Part shown: piece after piece, positions 1 to 8,250 of the stretch
Layout: every line of letters begins with the position of its first letter
Numbering within the stretch: the stretch's first letter is position 1
DNA from: UBA7236 sp964638865
Lineage (GTDB): Bacteria; Bacteroidota; Bacteroidia; Chitinophagales; BACL12
Direction: 5' to 3'
Assembly: GCA_964638865.1 (NCBI GenBank)
Contig: CAZXBG010000046.1
Coordinates: 1-24,883, forward strand
Length of the DNA stretch: 24,883 nucleotides
Notes under the pieces: model-generated
The model's input: the letters and a program-made list of their open reading frames with translations, nothing else
The model's database searches: none
Told to the model about the DNA's origin: nothing
Translations under genes and position numbers: made by a program

Positions 1-73
1 GCTTGCGTATTTGCGTTTATAAGAAATGCGCAGGCAAAAGCAGAATATGTTTTTAAGTTAAAGCCGGTATTTT

Positions 74-2764
74 TCATTGCATTTTAATTAATTTTTGAGT
101 TTCTGTTTCGCCTTTTTTATTGGTGAGAGTTACAAAATAAACGCCAACAGGTAGATCTGCAATATTTACAAATTCTTCATTCTCATACATTAATTGTTTC
201 ACCTGGACACCCCGATTATTAAATATTTTTAAATCAAGTTCCTCCAATAATTCGAGCCCTGCCTTATTTCTGATGCGAAAACCTGTACTTGCCGGATTTG
301 GTATCAAATTAAAAATATTTGTGTTTTTTCCCAAACGCATTTCGAAAGGATACATTGGAATGGTGAAATATCCGCAGGAATAGGCCGGAACCGTTACGCA
401 TACCCCTCCCGTTGGTATGTCGCCGGAGCAATCGGGGTCATTTTCATAAACGGAAATTGAATTCAATTCAAAACGGTTAAGATAGGTGCCCAAATCATCG
501 CAATCGTTGTAAGCAGTATTATAATCAAATAAGGAGCTTCTGCCGCTATTTGAATATAACTGATCGGCATCCAAACAATAAATAGTGGCAGGCGTTTGAT
601 TTAATAAAACAATATCAGCATAAGGATAAAAAGAAATGAGATTTTCAGGGTCAAATACATAATTTTGTAATGTGCCCTTTACATTCGTATAAAAACAATA
701 TAATAACCCTTCGGATTCATCTACAAACATTGTGGGAACAAGATTTATATTACCTGTAAATACCACTCCATTTAAAGGCAAATATTGCAAATCGTTTGAT
801 GAAATGGCACTCAGTAACTTCATTTCGTGGTATGTTGTTTTTGCAACATAATAATCATCAATTTTATCCTCATCACAATCTGTTATTATATCCAATTCTA
901 TCTGATCTTGTTGATCGGATAAATTCACAAGGTTGATAGTACTCCCTCCTAAAAAATTCTGTAAGGTGGAATAAGTAAAAAAGTTTTCTTTAAAATAGGT
1001 GGTTTGGAAATTAATTTTTACATTTCTTAAAAACCATTCCTGCAGAAAATAGGCATGCACAAAACTGTTGGAATAGATACTTAATCTTTGTTGAACATCT
1101 AGGTCTGCTCCATCCACCTTATCTAATAAATTCGATTCTGTTGTCCATAATTCTTTTCGATCTTCGCCTGTTTCATTAAAATGCAGCTTTAAATTATGTT
1201 CCTGAAATGCATCTTTATGCCTTGAAGTAATTACCTTTCTGAAATTACCAACTTCATCTCCAATACCAATAATGCCATCGAAGGCGCATCGCAGGTCTTC
1301 GTCATAAGCAGCAAAATCCCATAAAGCAGTATATGGGTCATCATCCAAACAAAGCGGTATATTATACCAATTATTGTTTAAAGGGTCTTCCGGGTCTTCA
1401 TAATTTGATGCGGCATAATATGGGTGAAGTATTACTGCGTTAAAAGCAAACCGATATCCTGACCCCCAAAATATTTCTTCACTATAATGGTCATATAAAT
1501 CTTCATTCCAATCATCCTCCGGTCCTCCTGCAAAAAAATAATCATCTTCTCCAGTTAAAAAGGCAAATCCGTTGCCATTGTTTTGAGCGGGTATACCTAT
1601 TTTTATTTCATAAATATTTGCATCTGTTGTGCCCTTAAATACGTCTAAATAATCATGCGCATCACTTACTAACATTTCAGCAGGTAAAACATCTGTTAAG
1701 TCAAAGTCTGATGTAAAACCAAAACTACTGTAATCTCCGCCGTTTATATAATCCCAATAATGTTCGAAGGTAGTTTTAACCCCTAACCCTAATTCACCAT
1801 ACACAGCAAAACCTATCGAACGCCCGAAAAACTTTGCATATACTTCATTGCCAAGTTCTATACCGGCAATATGCACATTATATAGTTCATTATCCTGAAG
1901 GTATTCAATAATTGCCTTGCATTGTTCTGCAGTTTCATTTAATACATCAAGGCAAATAATTACATCCACTGTATACTCATTATCTGTTTCAATTTTTTCA
2001 ATGAGTTTTATAAATTCATTAATGTATAATGGCTCATCTTCTTGTCCTGCGTAATCTGTATAATCATTTGGGTCGTAGGTTATTTGTTCAACATAATGAT
2101 TTACCAATGTAATAAAATCTTCAACATCTTGCGAGTAAATCCAATCCCAATCAGGATCATCCGGATCTGTAACATTCAAACCTACCACATCTTCAGCAGT
2201 CCAAGCAGCGTGATCTATTGTTCCATCTGTCATATCATAGTATGGAATAATCTCCGTAAGATTAAAACCGTAACCACTATTCCAAAGTCCATAATCAGCA
2301 TCATTGATATCTTTATTTTCCGAGCCAAGCATTCTTGAAAATTTGCCGCCGGAGCCATCAGGAAAACGAATTACTCTTGGTTTCATTTCACTGAGTAATT
2401 CCCACGGATCCGCAGAATCTACATAAATGGCATTATCTTCAAAAGTAGTATGTTCAAACAAGCTTGACACATTTACTCCATATAATTCCTGGTTTAATGT
2501 TTTCGGTGTTCCGGAGGGTTTTACATAGATATTTGATGTATTGAAAATGAACATGTTTTCTGTGGAATCCGTTGAAATTATAAAGGTGGTATCCAATCCG
2601 TCAATTTGTATGGAAACTGTATCTCCAAAAGCATATTCTTCCTCTTCAATAGTATCCTCAAACACACTATCCGGTAATAAGAATGGAGTATCCTTAGATA
2701 TAACGCTAATTAACTCCTTATCTCTCCACAATAACTTACTCATAGTAAATGCAGTGATTAACAT
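74..2764 (-). CDS. Secreted glycoside-hydrolase-like protein with T9SS type A sorting domain
   Basis: An 896-residue protein. Residues about 90-560 look like a TIM-barrel glycoside hydrolase of clan GH-A type: an early strand reading RVIRFPDGSGG, a GIELGNEVY strand with Asn306-Glu307 (candidate acid/base) and a LWTTESN strand with Glu543 (candidate nucleophile). The last 75 or so residues form a T9SS type A sorting domain (LIPNPASTGFRI, later GVYFVTLTNKKG, ending LIKMQ), so the protein should be exported by Sec and then carried over the outer membrane. The substrate cannot be told; the barrel start resembles arabinofuranosidase-like and GH39/GH79-like proteins. Odd: from the ATG at 2764 there is no convincing signal peptide, although T9SS cargo needs one. 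The reading frame stays open upstream without an ATG, and a likely N-terminus in another frame begins at 2838 (see the separate entry). The fold call is inference from motifs; the sorting domain is clear. Confidence 0.85.
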   Translation of the reverse strand: MLITAFTMSKLLWRDKELISVISKDTPFLLPDSVFEDTIEEEEYAFGDTVSIQIDGLDTTFIISTDSTENMFIFNTSNIYVKPSGTPKTLNQELYGVNVSSLFEHTTFEDNAIYVDSADPWELLSEMKPRVIRFPDGSGGKFSRMLGSENKDINDADYGLWNSGYGFNLTEIIPYYDMTDGTIDHAAWTAEDVVGLNVTDPDDPDWDWIYSQDVEDFITLVNHYVEQITYDPNDYTDYAGQEDEPLYINEFIKLIEKIETDNEYTVDVIICLDVLNETAEQCKAIIEYLQDNELYNVHIAGIELGNEVYAKFFGRSIGFAVYGELGLGVKTTFEHYWDYINGGDYSSFGFTSDFDLTDVLPAEMLVSDAHDYLDVFKGTTDANIYEIKIGIPAQNNGNGFAFLTGEDDYFFAGGPEDDWNEDLYDHYSEEIFWGSGYRFAFNAVILHPYYAASNYEDPEDPLNNNWYNIPLCLDDDPYTALWDFAAYDEDLRCAFDGIIGIGDEVGNFRKVITSRHKDAFQEHNLKLHFNETGEDRKELWTTESNLLDKVDGADLDVQQRLSIYSNSFVHAYFLQEWFLRNVKINFQTTYFKENFFTYSTLQNFLGGSTINLVNLSDQQDQIELDIITDCDEDKIDDYYVAKTTYHEMKLLSAISSNDLQYLPLNGVVFTGNINLVPTMFVDESEGLLYCFYTNVKGTLQNYVFDPENLISFYPYADIVLLNQTPATIYCLDADQLYSNSGRSSLFDYNTAYNDCDDLGTYLNRFELNSISVYENDPDCSGDIPTGGVCVTVPAYSCGYFTIPMYPFEMRLGKNTNIFNLIPNPASTGFRIRNKAGLELLEELDLKIFNNRGVQVKQLMYENEEFVNIADLPVGVYFVTLTNKKGETETQKLIKMQ

Positions 2765-2799
2765 CGTACAAAAATTTGTAACAAATTTTTGTACGATGT
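2761..2799. repeat. Perfect 39-bp palindrome (19-bp arms, 1-base centre)
   Basis: Arms at 2761-2779 and 2781-2799 are exact reverse complements around a single base at 2780. The arms begin ACATCGTAC at the outer edge and are otherwise A+T rich. On the plus strand the second arm is followed by a run of eight T (2802-2809), giving the look of an intrinsic terminator. No plus-strand gene ends here, however, and the palindrome instead covers the start codon of the minus-strand 74-2764 gene. It may fold in that gene's mRNA or bind a dimeric protein. Confidence 0.8.
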
Positions 2800-2838
2800 A
2801 CTTTTTTTTGATGGAAGCAAAAAATTTTGATTTTTCAT
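2765..2838 (-). other. Probable out-of-frame signal-peptide start of the upstream-truncated T9SS gene
   Basis: The ATG at 2838 opens a frame reading MKNQNFLLPSKK that stops after 26 codons. A run of eight A on the minus strand (2802-2809) lies in it. Adding one A joins this start to the frame of the 74-2764 gene and gives a Lys-rich N-terminus followed by the hydrophobic stretch FCTMLITAFTM, which looks like a Sec signal peptide. An extra T in the T6 run just before would do the same. Either the assembly has a homopolymer error, the gene is frameshifted (phase-variable or decaying), or it truly starts at 2764 without a normal signal. Confidence 0.45.
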
Positions 2839-3120
2839 AGTTGTTAGTTTTAGATTTCTAAATAAAATCCAAAACATCAACCGGAGAGAGTTGGCTTTGG
2901 GGCCAAAAATCAGGGGTTTGGTGTTTTGAGATGATAAATGTAAAATAAGTATTTGGCATTTCCTAATAATAACAGTAAAAATATGCGTTTTTGGGCAGCA
3001 GCATAAGTTTAGAATCAACGGAAACCGCTTTTACCAAACTTTCACAATTTTCGTGAACTTTTCAACTAATCTTCCTATTTTCACAATACCTTTATTCAAA
3101 TTGGCAATACTCTTATCTAT
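2839..3120. other. Intergenic region between divergent genes
   Basis: The space between the start of the minus-strand T9SS gene and the plus-strand oxidoreductase. It holds a short G+C hairpin near 2890-2906 (TTGGC and GCCAA arms). A weak -7-like site, TACCTTTA, lies about 25 bases before the ATG at 3121, with no clear TTTG upstream of it. No small gene, RNA gene or mobile element is recognisable. Confidence 0.5.
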
Positions 3121-4455
3121 ATGCATATCGTAATTATAGGAAATGGCATAACCGGCATTACTGCCGCAAGAACGGTTCGGAAAAATTCGGATCATGAAAT
3201 CACGGTGATCTCCGGCGAAACAGATTATTTTTTTAGCAGAACTGCTCTTATGTATGTTTATATGGGTCACATGAAATTTGAACATACGCAACCTTACGAA
3301 AACTGGTTCTGGAAAAAGAACAGAATCAATCTCAAAAAGGCATGGGTTAAAACGATTGATGCAGAAAATAAAAAATTGCAATTTGAAAATGGAGAATCTC
3401 TTCAATATGATAAATTATTAATTGCATCCGGAGCAAAATCAAATAAATTTGGTTGGCCCGGACAAGACCTTAAAGGTGTGCAGGGAATGTATTCTTATCA
3501 GGACCTTATGGAATTAGAAAAAAATACTAAAAAAGGAATATCCAGAGCGGTAATTGTTGGTGGGGGATTAATTGGAATTGAAATGGCAGAAATGTTACAC
3601 TCACGCAATTATCCCGTAACTATTTTAGTGCGTGAAAGTAATTACTGGAATAATATTTTACCGGAACAGGAATCCATCATGATCTCCAAACACATCCGCG
3701 AATATGGATTTGATCTGCGATTAAATACTTCCATGAAGGAAATTATTGGTGATAGTAATGGAAATGTGAAAAGTATTATTACCGATAAAGGGGAAGAAAT
3801 TAATTGCGAAGTGGTAGGTTTAACAGCAGGTGTTTCTCCTAATATTACATTTTTAAAAGAAACAAAAATTAAATGTGATCGCGGTGTGGTGATCGATCAA
3901 AATATGACGACCAATCTGGAGGATATCTACGCAGCCGGCGACTGCGCTCAGTTTCAGGAGTCGTTGCCCGATCGAAAAACGGTGGAACAAGTTTGGTACA
4001 CCGGTAAAATTCAAGGGGAATGTGCTGCATTTAATATGTTGGGAATTAAAACAGATTATAATCCCGGATTTTGGTTCAACAGCGCCAAATTTTTAGATAT
4101 TGAATATCAAACGTATGGAACGGTATTAAATAAATTGCGCGAGGGTGAAGAAGAATTTTATTGGGAACATGGCGATGCAAAAAAAAGTATGCACCTGGTT
4201 TATAAAAAAGAGGATCATCTTTTCATCGGCATAAATATTTTCGGAATTAGATTGCGCCACGAATTATTTAATTTGTGGTTGCAGGAAAAAAGAAATGTGG
4301 AATACGTTCTCACACATTTAAAAGCAGCCAATTTCGAACCGGAATTTTACGTAAATTTCGAAGAGGCAATTATTAATTCCTGGAACACCCAACATCCCCA
4401 AACAAAAATAATTTTAAAGGAAAAGAAAAGTTTGATGAAAATGATTTTTAAATAA
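3121..4455 (+). CDS. FAD-dependent NAD(P) oxidoreductase (pyridine nucleotide-disulphide/NirB-N type)
   Basis: A 444-residue flavoprotein. Two Rossmann dinucleotide sites are visible: GNGITG at residues 7-12 for FAD and GGGLIG at 147-152 followed by Glu154 for NAD(P)H, plus the FAD-binding motif AAGDCAQ at 271-277. The order and length match the rubredoxin reductase/nitrite reductase N-domain/assimilatory FAD oxidoreductase group. There is no CxxxxC redox disulphide, so it is not a glutathione- or thioredoxin-reductase type enzyme. The last 130 residues are rich in Trp and aromatic residues and are not assigned. It ends 162 bases before a membrane 4Fe-4S protein, which suggests that it takes electrons from NAD(P)H and passes them to, or receives them from, that partner. 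There is no Shine-Dalgarno site; the ATG at 3121 sits directly before the Rossmann strand, as expected. Confidence 0.88.
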   Translation: MHIVIIGNGITGITAARTVRKNSDHEITVISGETDYFFSRTALMYVYMGHMKFEHTQPYENWFWKKNRINLKKAWVKTIDAENKKLQFENGESLQYDKLLIASGAKSNKFGWPGQDLKGVQGMYSYQDLMELEKNTKKGISRAVIVGGGLIGIEMAEMLHSRNYPVTILVRESNYWNNILPEQESIMISKHIREYGFDLRLNTSMKEIIGDSNGNVKSIITDKGEEINCEVVGLTAGVSPNITFLKETKIKCDRGVVIDQNMTTNLEDIYAAGDCAQFQESLPDRKTVEQVWYTGKIQGECAAFNMLGIKTDYNPGFWFNSAKFLDIEYQTYGTVLNKLREGEEEFYWEHGDAKKSMHLVYKKEDHLFIGINIFGIRLRHELFNLWLQEKRNVEYVLTHLKAANFEPEFYVNFEEAIINSWNTQHPQTKIILKEKKSLMKMIFK

Positions 4456-4617
4456 AAAAATATTGAATTTCAATAAACCAATTACCAAACTATCAAATAA
4501 AAAAATAAAAGAATAAAAAAATTCCAATCGTGGCTAAAATATTTTAATAATTTTAATTTGGAATTAAGTATAATCAATTAACAAATTATCCAATTAACAA
4601 ACTAATAAATTAAACCA

Positions 4618-5991
4618 ATGACTGAATCAAATATATCCATGTCGCTTTCTAATCCACATCCTGCAAATTTTAATACTTTGCAAAAAACCGGATTATCCAT
4701 AACTGCATTGGGAATTCTTGCAATATTTCTCGCCTGGGCCGGTGTTGGATATGATCAGCCCTTGCTCTTTTTATTAGTTACCATCGTTTGTTTATTCGTC
4801 GGCACTATTATTTATACCTTAGGTTCCTATGGAAATCTTCCTGCCGGAATAAAAAATAATCGCACCATGTTCACTTCTATGTCGTCGCGCGGTGCTTTGG
4901 CATGGATGGCTGGAATAATAATTACCGGATTTTACGTTTGCCTCTATTGGAAAGATTATTGGAAAACCGTTTTCGGTGTTGATCTTTTAGGCGGCTTGAT
5001 CAATATGTTCAACCCTTTAAGTGAATTTATACGCAATTCCCCTTCCGATCAATGGTTTGTATATGGTTCGTTTTATACCATCGCACTTTTAGTAATGGGT
5101 TTCAAATTCATTTATAAATACCGGCATAATAAATATCAGATCATCAGAACCATTTCTGTAATGTTCTTTCAACTAGGACTTGCCTGGTTATTACCGGCTA
5201 TCATGAAATCCATGTATAATTACGAGCCTTATCTCACCTATTTCTGGCCTTTGGATTACGACGCAATTTTTCCTTCCACGCTCAGTTATTTACAAACACA
5301 GGGAGCATTCGGCACTTTCTTTATTTTTTGGGGATTGGTATTAACCTTTGTTGTAACTCCCGTTCTCACCTATTTTTTAGGTAAACGCTGGTATTGTAGT
5401 TGGGTTTGTGGATGTGGGGGATTGGCGGAAACAGCAGGCGACCCTTTTCGTCACCTTTCCGACAAAAGTTTAAAGGCCTGGAAGATAGAAAGATGGATGA
5501 TACACTCCGTTTTGGCTGCAATAATTATTATAACTGTGCTTTTATTAGTTGATAATGGATTTAAAAATCAATTGCTGGGAGAATCTGCAAAATCCATAGC
5601 AAAAGGCTACAGTTTTGTTATTGGAATGGTTTTCAGCGGAGTTGTAGGCGTAGGCTTTTATCCAATAATGGGCAGCAGAGTCTGGTGCCGTTTTGGTTGC
5701 CCCATGGCTGCTTATATGGGACTGATCCAACGCTTCAAATCGCGTTTCCGTATCACTACAAATGGCGCTCAGTGTATATCCTGCGGAAATTGCAGCACCT
5801 ATTGCGAAATGGGAATTGATGTTCGCGCTTATGCACAGCGGGGACAAAACATAGTGCGTGCAAGTTGTGTTGGTTGCGGCGTTTGTGCTGCCGTTTGTCC
5901 GAGAGGTGTTTTGAAGCTGGAAAATGGTCCTGATAACACAAATCGCACACAAATACTGTTCAGCAGCGACGATTTGAAAATTCTTTCTTAA
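4618..5991 (+). CDS. Membrane-bound 4Fe-4S protein, NapH/NosR/CcoG-like polyferredoxin
   Basis: 457 residues with several hydrophobic segments (about 28-50, 55-80, 95-112, 150-165, 178-196, 228-254, 293-310 and 328-350). On the cytoplasmic side are RWYCSWVCGCGG (Cys260, 264, 266), WCRFGCP (Cys357, Cys361, Pro362) and two 4Fe-4S ferredoxin motifs: Cys386, 389, 392, 396 and Cys417, 420, 423, 427. The C...CP motif and paired clusters are typical of NapH, NosR C-terminal and CcoG/RdxA proteins, which move electrons between membrane and soluble partners. No nitrate or nitrous oxide reductase gene is in the window, so the final acceptor is unknown. The FAD oxidoreductase upstream is the likely partner. 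The ATG at 4618 precedes a 30-residue polar stretch and then the first membrane span. The intergenic region before it is very A+T rich. Confidence 0.85.
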   Translation: MTESNISMSLSNPHPANFNTLQKTGLSITALGILAIFLAWAGVGYDQPLLFLLVTIVCLFVGTIIYTLGSYGNLPAGIKNNRTMFTSMSSRGALAWMAGIIITGFYVCLYWKDYWKTVFGVDLLGGLINMFNPLSEFIRNSPSDQWFVYGSFYTIALLVMGFKFIYKYRHNKYQIIRTISVMFFQLGLAWLLPAIMKSMYNYEPYLTYFWPLDYDAIFPSTLSYLQTQGAFGTFFIFWGLVLTFVVTPVLTYFLGKRWYCSWVCGCGGLAETAGDPFRHLSDKSLKAWKIERWMIHSVLAAIIIITVLLLVDNGFKNQLLGESAKSIAKGYSFVIGMVFSGVVGVGFYPIMGSRVWCRFGCPMAAYMGLIQRFKSRFRITTNGAQCISCGNCSTYCEMGIDVRAYAQRGQNIVRASCVGCGVCAAVCPRGVLKLENGPDNTNRTQILFSSDDLKILS

Positions 5992-5996
5992 CAATA

Positions 5997-6028
5997 TTTA
6001 ATTATCTTTTACATTTCACGTAACTTTG
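5997..6028 (+). promoter_or_regulatory. Bacteroidota-type promoter for the glycosyltransferase operon
   Basis: TAACTTTG at 6021-6028 matches the -7 consensus TAnnTTTG exactly. TTTA at 5997-6000 lies 20 bases upstream in the position of the -33 TTTG element (one mismatch). Transcription would start near 6033 and give a leader of about 30 bases that carries GGAAGGAG (6040-6048 region), an unusually good Shine-Dalgarno for this phylum, about 14 bases before the ATG at 6063. Confidence 0.65.
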
Positions 6029-6062
6029 TGCACTTTTTGAGGAAGGAGACAGGCTATTAACC

Positions 6063-6755
6063 ATGCGAAAAATCAATGTCATCATTCCGGTTTTTAATGA
6101 AAGTGGTTCAATAGGTCATGTTTTACAGGATATTCCTGCAAATCTGGTGAACGAAGTAATAGTAGTAAATAACGGGTCAACCGACAACACTGCTGAAATT
6201 GCTCACCAAAAGGGCGCTACTGTTTTGTTAGAAGAAAGAAAAGGGTATGGGTCAGCTTGTTTGAAGGGTATAAATTACATCAAAAACAAACCGGCAGAAG
6301 AGCAACCCGATATTATTGTGTTCATTGACGGAGATTATTCCGATTATCCCGAACAAATGCAGATGCTTGTTCAACCCATTATCGAACAGAATATCGACAT
6401 GGTAATTGGCAGCAGAGCAAAAGGTAAAAGGATAAAAGGGTCGATGGCACCGCAACAAATTTTTGGGAACTGGTTAGCAACTTCCCTCATTAAATTGTTT
6501 TTCGGTGCTAAATTCAGTGATCTGGGTCCATTCAGGGCAATAAAATGGCAGCAATTGCTGGATTTGCAAATGGTGGACACTAATTACGGATGGACTGTGG
6601 AAATGCAAATAAAGGCTGCCAAAAAAAAGCTGACCTTTGTAGAAGTGCCGGTGGACTATCGGCCTCGAATTGGAAAATCGAAGATCACCGGAACGCTTAA
6701 AGGAACAGTAATGGCAGGATACAAAATCATCACTACCATTTTTAAATATTTTTGA
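6063..6755 (+). CDS. GT2 glycosyltransferase, polyprenyl-phosphate sugar synthase-like (DPM1 type)
   Basis: 230 residues forming one GT-A domain without membrane spans. Seen: VIIPVFNESGSI at the N-terminus (nucleotide site), VVNNGSTDNT, the metal-binding D89-G-D91 (FIDGDYSDYP) and GSRAKGK further on. This is the size and motif order of dolichyl/undecaprenyl-phosphate mannosyl- or glucosyltransferases, which load a sugar from a nucleotide donor onto a lipid phosphate at the cytoplasmic face. First gene of a three-gene set: the third encodes a GT-C enzyme of the kind that uses lipid-phosphate sugars, so the two may work in sequence. The sugar cannot be read from the sequence. Confidence 0.85.
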   Translation: MRKINVIIPVFNESGSIGHVLQDIPANLVNEVIVVNNGSTDNTAEIAHQKGATVLLEERKGYGSACLKGINYIKNKPAEEQPDIIVFIDGDYSDYPEQMQMLVQPIIEQNIDMVIGSRAKGKRIKGSMAPQQIFGNWLATSLIKLFFGAKFSDLGPFRAIKWQQLLDLQMVDTNYGWTVEMQIKAAKKKLTFVEVPVDYRPRIGKSKITGTLKGTVMAGYKIITTIFKYF

Positions 6756-6760
6756 ACCAA

Positions 6761-8248
6761 ATGATTGACATGTCAATCTCTATAATAGTAATATATACCA
6801 TCGCGATTACCTTGCTTTTCTTTTATTGCATAATGCAATTGAGTTTGGCCATCCATTACATAAAATTCAAGCGCACCTTGCAAAAAGAAGATGCAAAGTT
6901 TGAAATTCCTGAAGAGGAATATCCGCTTGTAACTGTTCAACTTCCGGTTTATAATGAAATGTACGTTGTTGAACGTCTGATAGATGCCATTGCAGCCTTC
7001 GATTACCCTAAAAATAAATTAGAGATCCAACTACTCGACGACTCTACTGACGAAAGTTTTGAAATAGCACTTCGAAAAGTAGAATATTATCAGAATCTTG
7101 GAATCGATATCGTTCAGATAAAACGCCCCGAACGCAAAGGTTTTAAAGCCGGAGCATTGGAGTACGGCTTAAAAATTGCCAAAGGAGAATACATTGCAAT
7201 TTTTGATGCGGACTTTACACCCTATCCCGATTTTCTTAAAAAAACAATTCCTTATTTTTTAGAGGACAATAAAATTGGTGTAGTGCAGGCTAAATGGGAA
7301 CATTTAAATAAAGATTATTCCATACTCACCAAGATGCAGGCTTTTGCATTGGATATGCATTTCACTATTGAACAACAAGGCAGAAATGCAGCGGGCTATT
7401 TTATCAATTTTAACGGAACAGCCGGTGTTTGGAGAAAACAAACTATTGAAGATGCGGGAGGATGGAAAGCCGATACCCTTACAGAAGATCTTGATTTAAG
7501 TTACCGCGCTCAATTAAAAGGCTGGAAATTTAAGTACGTAGAAAATGTAACTGCTCCTGCAGAATTACCTACGGATATGAATGCACTTAAATCGCAACAA
7601 TTCCGTTGGAACAAAGGTGGTGCAGAAACAGCTAAAAAGATCGGCCGCAGCGTAATGAATTCTGAACTTCCGTTGAGAATTAAATTACATGCAATAGCAC
7701 ATTTATTTAATACCACGAATTATATTTTCATTTTGATAACAGCAATTTTAAGTGTTCCGCTTCTGTTCATCAAAAACCATTATATCGATTTTAACTATTT
7801 TAAATACGCAAGTATTTTCTTGTTAGGATCTTTGGCAATTGCGTATGCATATTATATCTCTACCATGCAGCGGGAAAAAACAATGCGCAAAACTTTACAC
7901 ATCTATATTACGCGTTTCCCTATCTTTCTTGCTATTACTATGGGTATGAGCCTACATAATGCCTGGGCAGTATTCAGAGGCTGGATCGGCCAGAAAACAG
8001 CATTTGTGCGCACACCTAAGTTTAATATTATCAATGGTAAAGACATTTGGAAAAACAAAAAATATGCTGCAACTAAAATTAGTCCTATCACCTATCTGGA
8101 AGGATTGTTCAGCATGTATTTTTTAATGGGAATCATTATGGCCTTTTATTATGAAGACTATGGATTATTGCCTTTCCACATACTTGCATTTACCGGTTTC
8201 GCATTAATTTTTTACTTTTCGCTTAAACATTCCAGGTATAACTCTTAA
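6761..8248 (+). CDS. Membrane GT2 glycosyltransferase, cellulose-synthase-like
   Basis: About 495 residues: one N-terminal membrane span (about 5-28), a large cytoplasmic GT-A domain and four or so C-terminal spans. The processive GT2 signature is complete: D93-D94 (LLDDS), D149-A-D151, T241-E242-D243 and Q279-xx-R282-W283. Relatives are CslA-type mannan synthases, bacterial cellulose/glucan synthase-like proteins and ceramide glucosyltransferases. It probably makes or extends a beta-linked glycan or glycolipid at the inner membrane. Start choice: the frame is open from a TTG at 6752 that overlaps the previous stop by four bases (TTGA), but the ATG at 6761, five bases after that stop, is preferred because TTG starts are rare here; ATG 6770 is also possible. 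It lies in one operon with the genes on either side. Confidence 0.85.
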   Translation: MIDMSISIIVIYTIAITLLFFYCIMQLSLAIHYIKFKRTLQKEDAKFEIPEEEYPLVTVQLPVYNEMYVVERLIDAIAAFDYPKNKLEIQLLDDSTDESFEIALRKVEYYQNLGIDIVQIKRPERKGFKAGALEYGLKIAKGEYIAIFDADFTPYPDFLKKTIPYFLEDNKIGVVQAKWEHLNKDYSILTKMQAFALDMHFTIEQQGRNAAGYFINFNGTAGVWRKQTIEDAGGWKADTLTEDLDLSYRAQLKGWKFKYVENVTAPAELPTDMNALKSQQFRWNKGGAETAKKIGRSVMNSELPLRIKLHAIAHLFNTTNYIFILITAILSVPLLFIKNHYIDFNYFKYASIFLLGSLAIAYAYYISTMQREKTMRKTLHIYITRFPIFLAITMGMSLHNAWAVFRGWIGQKTAFVRTPKFNIINGKDIWKNKKYAATKISPITYLEGLFSMYFLMGIIMAFYYEDYGLLPFHILAFTGFALIFYFSLKHSRYNS

Positions 8249-8250
8249 CA

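Noticed and set aside
2758..3018. An 86-codon minus-strand gene
   Set aside because: The first 60 codons are A/T-rich intergenic sequence with no family features; only the last 26 codons (from 2838) are of interest, as the out-of-frame start of the T9SS gene.
4520..4565. 8-bp inverted repeat (AATTCCAA/TTGGAATT) between the flavoprotein and 4Fe-4S genes
   Set aside because: Loop of 30 bases, A/T-rich arms and no T-tract; likely chance in such biased sequence.
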